From positions 1-13,872 of the forward strand of contig JAJYMR010000082.1 in the NCBI GenBank assembly GCA_021786815.1: a stretch of DNA of 13,872 bases, given 5' to 3'. How positions within the stretch are numbered: the stretch's first letter is position 1; every line of letters starts with the position of its first letter. This document shows, in pieces, positions 6,388 through 13,175 of the stretch. The position numbers and the translations under genes are program-made. This DNA comes from Deltaproteobacteria bacterium. Lineage in GTDB: Bacteria > Desulfobacterota > Binatia > Binatales > Binataceae. Below the pieces are notes generated by a model that had not been told where the DNA came from, did no database searches, and saw only the letters and a program-made list of their open reading frames with translations.

Positions 6388-7404
6388 GTGGGCCTCGAGG
6401 AACCGCGGCGCCGCACGCTGACCAATCCCCTCCCGGGACTGGCGGGAGCCGTCGGCGCTTTGCTGGTCGCCAACTCCTTGATGTGGCTGCTCAATCTGGG
6501 GCAGCCCGTCATATTTCAGACGAACGCAAGCTGCGGCTACACGGCACGGCCCGATCAATGGGCGAGCCCACTGGGCTTCGCCTATTACATCAATCGATAC
6601 GGACTCCGCGGCCCGTCATTCCCTCCGCAGCGCCCGCGGCAAAGCGTACGGCTGGCGTTCATAGGCGACTCCATCACATTCGGCGGCGGAAGGGTGCGGG
6701 ATCGTGACCTGTTCGTAAACGTGACTGCTCGGATTCTTCGGCAAAGGACGGATTCGAACGTTCAGCCCGTCAACATCTCTGAGCCGGGGTGGGGAATCCA
6801 AAACATGGACGGCTACATTTCGCATCAGGGGCTGCATGATGCGAATGCGGTGGTCTGGGTCATTCCGACCTGCGATTTCAGGCGACCCAAGATGGCGATC
6901 GGGCGACACTTTCCGGTTCTCACTCGTGAACCGGTGCTCAGGATCGTGACTCTGCTAAGGGCGGGTTGGTATTGGGCGCGTGCCGAACCGTCCGGAAACG
7001 GACACAGTTACTGGGTTCAGCGGGACGCGCTGCGGGCGAATCTGGAGGCCTTCCGCGACGCGCTACTGCGGATCCAGAGCGCGCACGCGGTAACCCTGAC
7101 GGTATTTGTCCCGCAGCAACGCCAGCCCAGCTATGCGGAGCACGACCTCCGGGCCTATCAGCGGCTCGCGGCCTCTCTGGATGTGCCCACGTGCAATCTG
7201 GCGGCCGGCTTCGCTGAATCGAAACGCGGCCTCTTTTACGACGGCGTGCACCTTAACACTTCAGGGCATCGGCTGGCCGGCCGCTTGATTGCCGCGTGCA
7301 TCGAAAGATTCTGGCAAATTCGTCCGGCTCAAGATGGCGAGACGCAAAATTGGGCTACGCCGATCGTTTCGTACGCCACGAGTCGTTGGGGTTCATCGCC
7401 CTGA
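6388..7404 (+). CDS. Membrane-anchored SGNH/GDSL hydrolase-like protein 1
   Basis: This 338-residue protein starts at a GTG with AAGG about 5 nt upstream (6379-6382). Residues 17-36 form one hydrophobic helix, so the rest is probably periplasmic (N-terminal anchor). NRYGLRGPSFP (69-79) precedes block I, FIGDSITFGGG with GDS at 93-95, and block V is YDGVHLNTSGHRLAG with Asp285 and His288. A Gly in SEPGWG (131-136) can serve block II. The usual block III Gly-Asn-Asp is absent: the strand VVWVIPTCDF ends in TCD, so the oxyanion Asn is missing or substituted. Proteins with this N..G.RG...GDS layout occur in exopolysaccharide and carbamoyltransferase loci and are presumed esterases or acyltransferases. 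It precedes the carbamoyltransferase by over 230 nt, so a shared transcript is possible but not shown. Confidence 0.75.
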   Translation: MGLEEPRRRTLTNPLPGLAGAVGALLVANSLMWLLNLGQPVIFQTNASCGYTARPDQWASPLGFAYYINRYGLRGPSFPPQRPRQSVRLAFIGDSITFGGGRVRDRDLFVNVTARILRQRTDSNVQPVNISEPGWGIQNMDGYISHQGLHDANAVVWVIPTCDFRRPKMAIGRHFPVLTREPVLRIVTLLRAGWYWARAEPSGNGHSYWVQRDALRANLEAFRDALLRIQSAHAVTLTVFVPQQRQPSYAEHDLRAYQRLAASLDVPTCNLAAGFAESKRGLFYDGVHLNTSGHRLAGRLIAACIERFWQIRPAQDGETQNWATPIVSYATSRWGSSP

Positions 7405-7413
7405 CAGGGGGCC

Positions 7414-7434
7414 CGCGCCGACCGTAACGGCGCG
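7414..7434. terminator. GC hairpin after SGNH-1
   Basis: CGCGCCG (7414-7420) and CGGCGCG (7428-7434) make a perfect 7-bp stem with a 7-nt loop, 9 nt after the SGNH-1 stop codon. No T-run follows, so it may be a Rho-assisted terminator or an mRNA 3'-end stabiliser. The rest of the gap to the carbamoyltransferase contains another G-C stem (7505-7511 with 7521-7527) but no gene that I can support. Confidence 0.4.
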
Positions 7435-7649
7435 CCTCGACATTAGGCTGGCGGCAGGCTAAAAATGACCCCTTCGTTTGGCCGCACAGATAGTCGAACC
7501 CTGGCCGGAGAGCGACGCTTTCCCCGGGACGCTCGTGTTACCTGCGAGCGGCCCGCCTGTGGGCTGCGAGGTCACCCCCTGGGCGACATCATGCGCGCCT
7601 GCCGTGCAGTACTCTGGTATTCTGGCATGCTACTATCGTGAGCGCCGCC

Positions 7650-9512
7650 ATGCGGCTGGGAACCGAGACTTCATTGACGATACTAGGCATCTCAGCTTAC
7701 TACCACGACAGCGCGGCCGCACTGCTGCGCTCGGGGGAAGTCGTCGCCGCGGCGCAGGAGGAGCGCTTCTCGCGCAAAAGGCATGACGCGAGCTTTCCCG
7801 CGCAGGCGCTCAGATGGTGCCTCGAATCGCAGGGACTCGGACTTGCCGACGTCGATGCCGTCGTCTTCTATGAAAAGCCCTGGCTCAAGTTCGAGCGCCT
7901 GTTCGAGACGTACTTCGGAAGCGTTCCCAAGGGCATAAGCTCGTTTCTGGCCGCGATGCCGTCGTGGCTGAAGGAAAAGTTGAACCTGAGCGGGGTACTG
8001 CGAAAGGAACTCGCCCGGGTCGGCGGAATCCCCAAATCCAAGCTGCCGTCACTGCTCTTCGCGGAGCATCATCAGTCCCACGCCGCCTCGGCCTTCTATC
8101 CGAGCCCGTTCCCGCGCGCGGCGGTGTTGTGCATGGACGGCGTCGGCGAATGGGCGACGACCTCGCTATGGCTGGGCGAAGGCAACGAGCTTGCGCCGGT
8201 GTGGCAAATCGATTTTCCGCACTCGCTCGGCCTGCTCTATTCGGCGTTCACTTACTACACGGGCTTCAAGGTCAACTCCGGCGAGTACAAGTTGATGGGC
8301 CTCGCGCCGTACGGAGAGCCGCGTTACGCGCAAACGATCCTCGACAACCTGCTCGACTTGAAGCCCGACGGCACCTTTCGCCTCAACACCGAATACTTCA
8401 ACTACACCACCGGGCTTACGATGACGAACCGGCGCTTCGACGGGCTGTTCGGCGGGCCGCCGCGCAAGCCGGAATCGCCGCTCACCCAGCGCGAGATGGA
8501 CCTCGCGGCGTCGATCCAGTCCGTCACCGAGGAAGCGGTGATGCGCCTGGCACGGACCGCCGCGTCTGACACGCGCGCCGAATACCTGTGTCTTGCCGGC
8601 GGTGTCGCGCTCAACTGCGTGGCCAACGGCAAGCTTCTGCGCTCGGGCATATTCCGCGACATCTGGGTGCAGCCCGCTTCGGGCGACGCCGGCGGCGCGG
8701 TTGGAGCCGCGCTCGCCGCGTGGCATCTGAATCGCGGCCAGCCGCGCCCGCCGCGTGAGGCCGACGCGATGCGCGGCGCGTTCCTGGGTCCGGCGTTTTC
8801 GGACGACGAAATTGCGCTCCGGCTGAAAGCGCTCGGCGCCGTGTACGAAACGCTCGGCGAGGATGAATTCCTGTCGCGCGTGACGGACCTGCTTGCCGGG
8901 GGCGCGGTTATCGGATGGTTCCAGGGACGGATGGAGTTCGGGCCGCGCGCGCTCGGCAGCCGCTCGATACTCGGAGACCCGCGACGGCCCGAGATGCAGT
9001 CGGTGATGAACCTCAAGATAAAATTCCGCGAGTCGTTCCGGCCGTTTGCGCCTTCGGTGCTCGGGGAAAAGGTGCACGAGTATTTCGAGCTCGAGCGGCC
9101 AAGCCCGTACATGGCGCTCGTGGCGCAGGTCCAGGACTCGCAGCGTCTGGCGACCGATCCCGCCACGGAAAAACTGGTCGGAATCGATCGGCTGAAAGTG
9201 CCGCGTTCGAAGATTCCCGCCGTCACGCATGTCGATTATTCAGCGCGTATCCAGACGGTGCATCAGGGCACCAATCCGCGCTTCCACGAGCTAATCACGC
9301 GGTTCGAGCGCAAGACCGGATGCGCCGTGCTGGTCAACACGTCGTTCAACGTACGTGGCGAGCCGATTGTGTGCACGCCCGAAGACGCGTACCGATGCTT
9401 CATGCGCACCCAGATCGATTACCTCGCGATCGGCAACCTCCTGCTGGCCAAAACGAGCCAGCCCGAGATGCCCGCCGACGATTCGTGGCGGCGCGAATTC
9501 GAGCTCGACTGA
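7650..9512 (+). CDS. O-carbamoyltransferase, NodU/CmcH/SxtI family
   Basis: From the ATG at 7650 it has 620 residues, the normal full length; a GTG at 7638 would add four. Neither start has a good ribosome site. The N-terminal Kae1-like domain begins ILGISAYYHDSAAALL and contains EHHQSHAASAFYPSPF (metal-binding HxxxH, His140 and His144), CMDGVGEW (161-168), GLLYSAFTYYTGF and EYKLMGLAPYG. LAGGVALNCVANGKL (315-329) and PASGDAGGAVGAAL complete it. The C-terminal YrdC-like domain has GWFQGRMEFGPRALGSRSIL (422-441), KFRESFRPFAPSVL (458-471) and LVNTSFNVRGEPIV. These enzymes make carbamoyl-adenylate from carbamoyl phosphate and ATP and transfer the carbamoyl group to a hydroxyl on a sugar, antibiotic or toxin. 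All main motifs are intact, so it should be active. SxtJ- and DUF5989-family genes follow immediately, as in sxtI-sxtJ-sxtK. The acceptor is unknown. Confidence 0.92.
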   Translation: MRLGTETSLTILGISAYYHDSAAALLRSGEVVAAAQEERFSRKRHDASFPAQALRWCLESQGLGLADVDAVVFYEKPWLKFERLFETYFGSVPKGISSFLAAMPSWLKEKLNLSGVLRKELARVGGIPKSKLPSLLFAEHHQSHAASAFYPSPFPRAAVLCMDGVGEWATTSLWLGEGNELAPVWQIDFPHSLGLLYSAFTYYTGFKVNSGEYKLMGLAPYGEPRYAQTILDNLLDLKPDGTFRLNTEYFNYTTGLTMTNRRFDGLFGGPPRKPESPLTQREMDLAASIQSVTEEAVMRLARTAASDTRAEYLCLAGGVALNCVANGKLLRSGIFRDIWVQPASGDAGGAVGAALAAWHLNRGQPRPPREADAMRGAFLGPAFSDDEIALRLKALGAVYETLGEDEFLSRVTDLLAGGAVIGWFQGRMEFGPRALGSRSILGDPRRPEMQSVMNLKIKFRESFRPFAPSVLGEKVHEYFELERPSPYMALVAQVQDSQRLATDPATEKLVGIDRLKVPRSKIPAVTHVDYSARIQTVHQGTNPRFHELITRFERKTGCAVLVNTSFNVRGEPIVCTPEDAYRCFMRTQIDYLAIGNLLLAKTSQPEMPADDSWRREFELD

Positions 9513-9522
9513 GAGCGCCTCG

Positions 9523-9924
9523 ATGGAAGCTGTCGCGCGCGCCTCACGGAGCGAACTCAGGAACTTCGGGCTGCTGCTCGGAGCGATATTCGCCCTGCTG
9601 TTCGGGGCGCTGCCGCTCGTTCGCGGCCATCAGCCGCACCTCTGGGCGTTCGCGCTCGGCGCGGTCCTGTGGACTCTTGCGTTATTGGCGCCCACCGCGC
9701 TCGGTCCGATACATAGGGCATGGACGCGGCTCGGGATGGCGCTCGGGTGGGTGAATACACGGATCGTCCTGAGCCTGATATTTTTCCTGCTGATCGTGCC
9801 CGCGGGCCTGGTGATGCGGTTGTTTGGAAGAGATAAACTAGGCAGGCGATTCGTTCCCGAGCTCGACAGCTACCGGGTGCAGAGCCGGAAGCGTTCGTCC
9901 GAAAGCATGGAGAAGCCTTACTGA
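9523..9924 (+). CDS. SxtJ family membrane protein
   Basis: This 133-residue protein has three predicted membrane segments: about 15-33, 40-58 and 79-100. The loops carry charged residues, and the cytoplasmic-looking tail begins RLFGRDKLGRRF and ends rich in Lys, Arg and Ser. Length, topology and the LRNFGLLLGAIF opening match the SxtJ family, known from saxitoxin clusters and from many unrelated carbamoyltransferase loci; no function is established. The ATG follows the carbamoyltransferase stop by 10 nt with GAGAG at 9511-9515 as ribosome site. Its stop codon overlaps the start of the next gene as TGATG. A plausible job is docking the carbamoyltransferase at the membrane next to a lipid- or glycan-linked acceptor (inference). 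The same frame stays open upstream to 9355, but that part overlaps the transferase and is a shadow. Confidence 0.85.
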   Translation: MEAVARASRSELRNFGLLLGAIFALLFGALPLVRGHQPHLWAFALGAVLWTLALLAPTALGPIHRAWTRLGMALGWVNTRIVLSLIFFLLIVPAGLVMRLFGRDKLGRRFVPELDSYRVQSRKRSSESMEKPY

Positions 9925-10076
9925 TGTTCAGCCTTCTCAAAGACCTATGGGGATTCGCAATGGAACGGCGCAAGTTCTGGCTCATCCCGTTCGTTGCGAC
10001 TCTCCTGCTGCTGAGCGCCCTCGTGGTGCTCAGCGAGTATTCGACCGTCGCGCCGTTCATCTACACGCTCTTCTGA
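9924..10076 (+). CDS. DUF5989 family small membrane protein (SxtK-like), 50 residues
   Basis: The ATG at 9924 shares its A with the TGA of the SxtJ gene (TGATG), so translation is probably coupled. The 50-residue product starts MFSLLKDLWGFAMERRKFWL and has one strong membrane segment at about 19-37. It ends STVAPFIYTLF, the conserved C-terminus of DUF5989 proteins. The basic RRK before the helix suggests the N-terminus is cytoplasmic and the APFIYTLF end periplasmic. Such microproteins sit next to SxtJ-type and carbamoyltransferase genes in many bacteria; SxtK of saxitoxin clusters appears to be of this kind. The function is unknown, probably a small subunit of a membrane complex. It is easily missed because of its length. 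SGNH-2 starts 3 nt after its stop. Confidence 0.88.
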   Translation: MFSLLKDLWGFAMERRKFWLIPFVATLLLLSALVVLSEYSTVAPFIYTLF

Positions 10077-10079
10077 GCG

Positions 10080-11297
10080 ATGTCGCGGTCGAGGCGTATC
10101 GCGGCGAACCTCGGGCTTGCGCTGTTCGGGGTGGTGATCGCGCTTTTCCTGGGCGAGGTAGTGCTCAGGCTTTCCGGATTCGCCGGTCCGGACCTCTACA
10201 ATTACGATTCCTGGCGCGGATGGGGCCTGAGAGCCGGCGCCGCGGGATGGCAGCACCAGGAAGGCAACGCCTTCGTCAGGGTAAATCGCCACGGATTCCG
10301 CGGCCCCGACGTCACGCTCGCCAAACCTCCGGGAGTCTTCCGGATCGCCGTTCTCGGCGACTCCTTCACCGAGGCACAGCAGGTCGACTACGTCCGTACT
10401 TTCTGCGCGGTGATGCAGCGCAGCCTCGGGCAGTGCGAGGCGATGCGGGGGCGAAAGGTCCAGGTGCTGGACTTCGGCGTGGACAGCTACGGAACCGCCC
10501 AGGAGTATCTCACGCTCGAGCATGACGTCTGGCAATTCTCGCCCGACGCGGTGGTGCTGGCCGTTTTCACCGGCAACGACATCCGCAACAACTCGGTCGT
10601 GCTCGAGGGCGACAAGTGCCGCCCGTTCTACGTCTTTCGCGACGGCAAACTGGTGCCGGGTGGACCGTTCGACGACTCGACGATGTTCCGGCTGAACTGC
10701 ATGGCCCGCTTCGAGAGCCGGCGCAGCGCCGTTCTGGATCTGATCGGAAGCCTCCACGGCTATATCATGGACATCAAACGGCGGCTCCATCCCAGGCCGA
10801 AGCCCACTCACATCGTACGCACCGAGCGCGGGCTTGATTCCACTATCTACTCCGAACCGCGCGACCAGGCGTGGCGCGACGCGTGGGCGGTCACCGAAGC
10901 CGAAATCGAGATGACCCATCGCGAGGTCGCCGAGCACGGAGCGCAGTTCTTCGCCGTCACGCTGGCGAATCCGATGCAGGATATTCCCGACCCGGAGCTA
11001 CGCGCGCGCTACATGAAGCAACTCGGGGTAACCAACCTCTTCTACCCCGACTTTCGCATCAAGGCGCTCGGCGAGCGCGACGATTTCCCGGTGCTGAACG
11101 TCGCTCCCGCGCTTCAGCAATACGCCGACGCCCATCACGTTTTTTTGCATGGCTTTCCCAATACGAAACTCGGCAGCGGCCACTGGAACGCCGAGGGCCA
11201 TCGCGTGGCCGGCCATCTCATCGCCGATTGGATGTGCCCGTATCTCGGCCTTCGCCCGGCGCGCCATCCGGCAAATCCGGCAACTGCGGCACACTGA
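10080..11297 (+). CDS. Membrane-anchored SGNH/GDSL hydrolase-like protein 2
   Basis: This 405-residue protein has an N-terminal membrane helix (about 9-32) and a periplasmic SGNH domain. VNRHGFRGPDV (68-78) precedes block I, VLGDSFTEAQQ with GDS at 93-95, the same position as in SGNH-1. FGVDSYGTAQEY supplies the block II Gly138 and FTGNDIRNN the block III Asn166. Block V reads KLGSGHWNAEGHRVAG: the catalytic-type His368 is present but the Asp normally three residues before it is Gly365. A GHWN..GH ending without that Asp may be characteristic of this subfamily, which would then use a Ser-His dyad or bind rather than cleave. The start is 3 nt after the DUF5989 stop, indicating operon membership. 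A role as acyl-esterase or O-acyltransferase on a surface polymer is inferred from the fold and location only. Confidence 0.82.
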   Translation: MSRSRRIAANLGLALFGVVIALFLGEVVLRLSGFAGPDLYNYDSWRGWGLRAGAAGWQHQEGNAFVRVNRHGFRGPDVTLAKPPGVFRIAVLGDSFTEAQQVDYVRTFCAVMQRSLGQCEAMRGRKVQVLDFGVDSYGTAQEYLTLEHDVWQFSPDAVVLAVFTGNDIRNNSVVLEGDKCRPFYVFRDGKLVPGGPFDDSTMFRLNCMARFESRRSAVLDLIGSLHGYIMDIKRRLHPRPKPTHIVRTERGLDSTIYSEPRDQAWRDAWAVTEAEIEMTHREVAEHGAQFFAVTLANPMQDIPDPELRARYMKQLGVTNLFYPDFRIKALGERDDFPVLNVAPALQQYADAHHVFLHGFPNTKLGSGHWNAEGHRVAGHLIADWMCPYLGLRPARHPANPATAAH

Positions 11298-11341
11298 ACA
11301 TCGCGATTGCCAGTCTAGCCAAGGAGACCTACAATTTAACT

Positions 11342-12181
11342 GTGATTCGCCGGATTGCTCGTAAGGTATTGGGCGTCTGGCTCGGGCTTGGAATGCTTTG
11401 CCTGAGTGCGTGCATGTCGACCTCCAATCCTTACGGCATCGGGAGTCCGTCACTGCTTGGCTCGGGCATGAGTTCCTACAGCTCGAGCTCCTACGGCACC
11501 GGCTCCTACGGTTCCGGCAGCTCATATTCAGGCTCCGGCGCTTCCGGATGGAGTTCGTCGAGCGAAGGCACGCAGTATCACTTCTCGAACACCGATCCGG
11601 TGGATAACACGCAGAGCCAGGCCCTGACCGATTATCTCCACAACCATCGGCTGCCCCTGGTTGGCGCCCGCGTGCTGGCCAGCAGCGGCAGCGGGCCGCG
11701 CAAGGCGATCCTGTACGGCTTCGTCGCCACGCCGTTCGGCAAGAAAGACGCAGTGGCCAAGGCGCGCAGCTACCTGAACGATCCCGGCGCCGAGATCGAC
11801 AACCGAATCATGGTCAAGCCGGAACTCGCCGGCAACGCGCCTTCGCCCGGCAACGCGGCCGGCACGAACTCCTCGTCGTCATCGTCGGCGCCCGGCGATG
11901 TCCAGGCCTACGAGCAACAGCAGAAGCTCGCGGAGCAACAGCAGCAACAGTACATGAACCAGTCGCAGAGTGGCTCTTCGGGCCTGATGTCGCTGCTTCC
12001 GCTGCTTGGGGCGTTCGGCGGGTTCGGGATGGGGAGTTCCGGTTTCGGGATGGGTTACGGCGGCTATGGTGGCTACGGCGGTTACGGTGGCTACGGCGCG
12101 TACCCGGGGTATCCGATGTATCCGATGGCGCCGTCGTATCCGCCGACGTACTTCGGCCCGCCGAGTCCGTTCTTCCCGTAG
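11342..12181 (+). CDS. Putative lipoprotein with BON-like core and Gly/Tyr-rich tail
   Basis: From a GTG at 11342 the product has 279 residues. Residues 1-23 form a lipoprotein signal (RRIARK, hydrophobic core) with lipobox LSAC, so Cys24 should be lipidated; the next residue is Met, not Asp, consistent with outer-membrane sorting. A Ser/Gly/Tyr-rich linker (31-76) leads to a folded segment at about 90-160 (LTDYLHNHRLPLVGARVL, then ILYGFVATPFGKKDAVAKA and IDNRIMV) that resembles a BON domain, though I cannot name the family. A poly-Ser run, a Gln-rich stretch (192-203) and a tail of GGY repeats followed by Pro/Tyr/Met end the protein. GGAGA (11323-11327) is 14 nt upstream, rather far, so the exact start is less certain; the frame has no better one. 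The open frame extends upstream to 10871 only as a shadow of SGNH-2. The function is unknown; envelope location is likely. Confidence 0.72.
   Translation: MIRRIARKVLGVWLGLGMLCLSACMSTSNPYGIGSPSLLGSGMSSYSSSSYGTGSYGSGSSYSGSGASGWSSSSEGTQYHFSNTDPVDNTQSQALTDYLHNHRLPLVGARVLASSGSGPRKAILYGFVATPFGKKDAVAKARSYLNDPGAEIDNRIMVKPELAGNAPSPGNAAGTNSSSSSSAPGDVQAYEQQQKLAEQQQQQYMNQSQSGSSGLMSLLPLLGAFGGFGMGSSGFGMGYGGYGGYGGYGGYGAYPGYPMYPMAPSYPPTYFGPPSPFFP
12053..12097 (+). repeat. Five 9-bp units encoding Gly-Tyr-Gly repeats
   Basis: Five consecutive 9-bp units of the form GGY-TAY-GGY (Y = C or T) encode GYGGYGGYGGYGGYG near the C-terminus of the lipoprotein. The units differ only at third codon positions, so the repeat is conserved at protein level and is not a fresh perfect duplication. 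Unit number could vary between strains. Confidence 0.75.
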
Positions 12182-12213
12182 AGTCTTCGGCTTTCGAAAC
12201 AAGGCGCGGCGCC

Positions 12214-12235
12214 GAGCGCCCGCGCTTTCGCGCTC
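12214..12235. terminator. Hairpin between the convergent lipoprotein and lptB genes
   Basis: GAGCGC (12214-12219) pairs with GCGCTC (12230-12235) around a 10-nt loop that includes CTTTC; an alternative inner pairing CGCG/CGCG is possible. It fills most of the 52-nt gap between the two convergent stop codons and overlaps the last codon of lptB. It is a candidate two-way terminator, but lacks a T-run. Confidence 0.4.
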
Positions 12236-13019
12236 AGGAACGCCCGAAACGCTCGCCCAGGAAGACTTCCCGGACCTGCTCGCTGTTCACAATCTCGTGC
12301 GGAGTTCCCTCGAACAGGATTTGTCCCGAGTGAATCACGTAGGCGCGGTCGATTATTGAGAGCGTCGCGTGCACGTTATGGTCCGACATCAGGAAGCCGA
12401 TGCCGCGCTCCTTGAGATAGGAGATGATGCGCTGGATTTCGACCACGGTTATCGGGTCGATGCCGGCGAACGGTTCGTCGAGGCACAGGAACTGCGGATT
12501 GAGCACGAGCGCGCGGGTTATTTCGACCTTGCGCCGCTCGCCACCTGAGAGCACGCCCGCCTTGGATTTGGCAAGACGCGCGATAGCCAGTTCGTCGAGC
12601 AGCGACTGAAGGCGCGCCTGACGTTCCTCCTCGTTGAGCGGGAGCGTTTCGAGCACGGCGAGGAGATTCTGCTCGACCGTGAGCTTGCGGAAGACCGAGG
12701 GCTCCTGCGGCAGATAGCTGATTCCGCGCCGGGCGCGCTGATAGAGCGGCAGGTTGGTTATCTCGTCGTTGCCGAAGAGCACCTTGCCCTGATCGGGGCG
12801 CAACAATCCGACCAGCATGTAAAAAGTCGTCGTCTTGCCCGCGCCGTTTGGGCCGAGCAGGCCCACGACTTCACCCGGCTTGACGGTGACCGAGACGTGA
12901 TCGACGACCGTGCGGCCGCCGTAGCTCTTGGTCAGGCCTTCGCCGCGAAGCGACGGCCCCGGAGCGGGCGCGGGTTTGGGTTTCGGCTTTTTGGGCCTGA
13001 CTCGCTCGACTCTTGCCAT
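12234..13019 (-). CDS. lptB: LPS export ABC transporter ATP-binding protein LptB
   Basis: This 261-residue ATPase powers extraction of lipopolysaccharide from the inner membrane by LptFG and its delivery to the LptC-LptA bridge. All ABC motifs are intact: Walker A GPNGAGKTT (56-64), Q-loop LPQEPSVF with Gln105, signature LSGGERRKVEITRAL (157-171), Walker B FLCLDEPFAGID (177-188) and the switch His214 in SDHNVHATL. SYLPQEPSVFRKLTVEQN and DEPFAGIDPITV are diagnostic of LptB against branched-chain amino-acid ATPases. The first 22 residues (RPKKPKPKPAPAPGP) are a Lys/Pro-rich extension absent from the 241-residue E. coli protein; no internal start could remove it. CGGA upstream of the ATG is a modest ribosome site, adjoining a 32-nt hairpin. 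The usual neighbours lptA, lptC, rpoN and kdsC are not in the window; a GST gene lies upstream. Confidence 0.95.
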   Translation of the reverse strand: MARVERVRPKKPKPKPAPAPGPSLRGEGLTKSYGGRTVVDHVSVTVKPGEVVGLLGPNGAGKTTTFYMLVGLLRPDQGKVLFGNDEITNLPLYQRARRGISYLPQEPSVFRKLTVEQNLLAVLETLPLNEEERQARLQSLLDELAIARLAKSKAGVLSGGERRKVEITRALVLNPQFLCLDEPFAGIDPITVVEIQRIISYLKERGIGFLMSDHNVHATLSIIDRAYVIHSGQILFEGTPHEIVNSEQVREVFLGERFGRS

Positions 13020-13026
13020 TGATTCC

Positions 13027-13058
13027 GGTGCGAGCCGTGAAAATTCACGGCCCGCACC
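13027..13058. promoter_or_regulatory. 32-nt hairpin directly upstream of lptB
   Basis: GGTGCG (13027-13032) pairs with CGCACC (13053-13058), and GCCGTGA (13034-13040) with TCACGGC (13045-13051). This gives a 13-bp stem interrupted by a single A/C mismatch and closed by the loop AAAT. On the minus strand it ends only 7 nt before the lptB ATG, so the base of the stem abuts the Shine-Dalgarno GGA. In the mRNA it could control ribosome access, or it may be an operator or the end of the GST transcript. On the plus strand a short TTTT follows at 13064-13067, but no plus-strand gene precedes it. Confidence 0.6.
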
Positions 13059-13175
13059 ATCGGTTTTACAGCCTTCAGCGGCGGTTTGAAACCTACCCTC
13101 GGAGGGCCAGCGGCGTGGCGTCGGCGTCGTGTCCGAAGGGCGGCATGCCGATGACGGGCACTCGCCGCAAAGCGC

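Noticed and set aside
7480..7553. tRNA-like stretch on the minus strand: 74 nt with 6/7 acceptor-like pairing (GGCCGC/GCGGCC) and a GGTTCGA T-loop-like sequence.
   Set aside because: It lacks T8, a paired D-stem, a usable anticodon stem and the G53-C61 pair, and the middle folds better as a different hairpin. The match looks like chance in GC-rich sequence.
8166..9230. Open frame of 354 codons on the minus strand inside the carbamoyltransferase.
   Set aside because: Shadow frame; the plus strand carries all carbamoyltransferase motifs across the same bases.
3496..9512. NodN-type hydratase and NodU-type carbamoyltransferase in one window, suggesting nodulation genes.
   Set aside because: The names are historical; both families are widespread. 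There is no nodABC or nod-box-like context, the genes are 3.7 kb apart and unrelated genes on both strands lie between them.
12234..13019. Branched-chain amino-acid transporter ATPase (LivF/LivG).
   Set aside because: SYLPQEPSVFRKLTVEQN, DEPFAGIDPITV and SDHNVHATL are LptB-type, and no permease or binding-protein gene is adjacent.
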